Below, one piece after another: positions 5,457 to 5,516 of a stretch of DNA of 5,516 bases; within the stretch, counting starts at the first letter, position 1; every line of letters begins with the position of its first letter. Where the stretch lies: NCBI GenBank assembly GCA_002394235.1, contig DGTF01000016.1, positions 1 through 5,516 on the forward strand, read 5' to 3'. A program made the translations under genes and the position numbers. Under the pieces are notes generated by a model, which was given only the letters and a program-made list of their open reading frames with translations, did not search any database and was not told where the DNA came from. The stretch is from Eubacterium sp. UBA4343 (GTDB taxonomy: Bacteria > Bacillota > Clostridia > Lachnospirales > Lachnospiraceae).

Positions 5457-5516
5457 GGCAATCCGTTTTCCCAACGTGCGCCCGCCGGGCACACCAACGA
5501 GATAAAACACGCTGCG
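5442..5516 (-). CDS. Possible C-terminal end of an upstream gene (partial)
   Basis: Reading leftward from the window edge, one frame gives about 24 codons ending ...GGRTLGKRIAVTGH and a TAA at 5442-5444. The stop falls where GC-rich sequence gives way to the AT-rich promoter region, as expected at a gene end. The other two frames are also open here, so the frame is not proven. The product is not recognised. A perfect eight-bp stem (5476-5494, loop GGC on the minus strand) lies inside and lacks a U tract. Confidence 0.28.
   Translation of the reverse strand, partial: RSVFYLVGVPGGRTLGKRIAVTGH

Overview
The window carries three complete genes, all on the minus strand, with structured non-coding DNA between them. 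It looks like chromosomal DNA of an anaerobic Firmicute, probably class Clostridia and plausibly Lachnospiraceae-like. The reasons are purine-rich Gram-positive ribosome binding sites, moderately GC-rich genes with AT-rich spacers, a K+-dependent type of membrane pyrophosphatase, a PcsB/CwlO-type secreted coiled-coil protein, and a Firmicute-like HPr domain. This placement is inferred from protein character; no search was run. No tRNA, rRNA, insertion sequence or CRISPR array was seen.

In the direction of transcription (right to left): the right edge (5442-5516) may hold the last codons of a gene that starts outside the window. An AT-rich promoter region follows, with an extended -10 box and TGTAAC direct repeats resembling WalR/VicR sites. 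Next is a secreted protein (3995-5302) with a signal peptide, a PcsB-type coiled coil, a low-complexity linker and a C-terminal domain resembling 3D/double-psi beta-barrel murein-active domains. Its 3' side has a strong 16-bp terminator hairpin plus a partial copy that could form an alternative terminator. The spacer also holds a well-formed promoter for the next gene, and it is bounded by two near-identical 20-bp hairpins in opposite orientation.

hppA (1751-3736) encodes a complete 661-residue membrane pyrophosphatase of the K+-dependent, probably Na+-pumping type. After it comes a 381-bp spacer with no convincing gene, containing five units of an exact 40-bp tandem repeat, and no clear terminator or promoter. 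The last gene (65-1369) is the most unusual: a complete HPr phosphocarrier domain fused in frame to a complete LdhA-type D-lactate dehydrogenase. The HPr domain keeps the phosphorylatable His15 but has Asn where Firmicute HPr has the regulatory Ser46. The left edge looks like one arm of a terminator.

hppA and the HPr-LDH gene both belong to fermentative energy metabolism: PPi-driven ion pumping, and NADH reoxidation with possible PTS sensing. They could be co-transcribed, since no terminator was seen between them, but the long repeat-filled gap leaves this open. The cell-wall gene appears to be a separate transcription unit.
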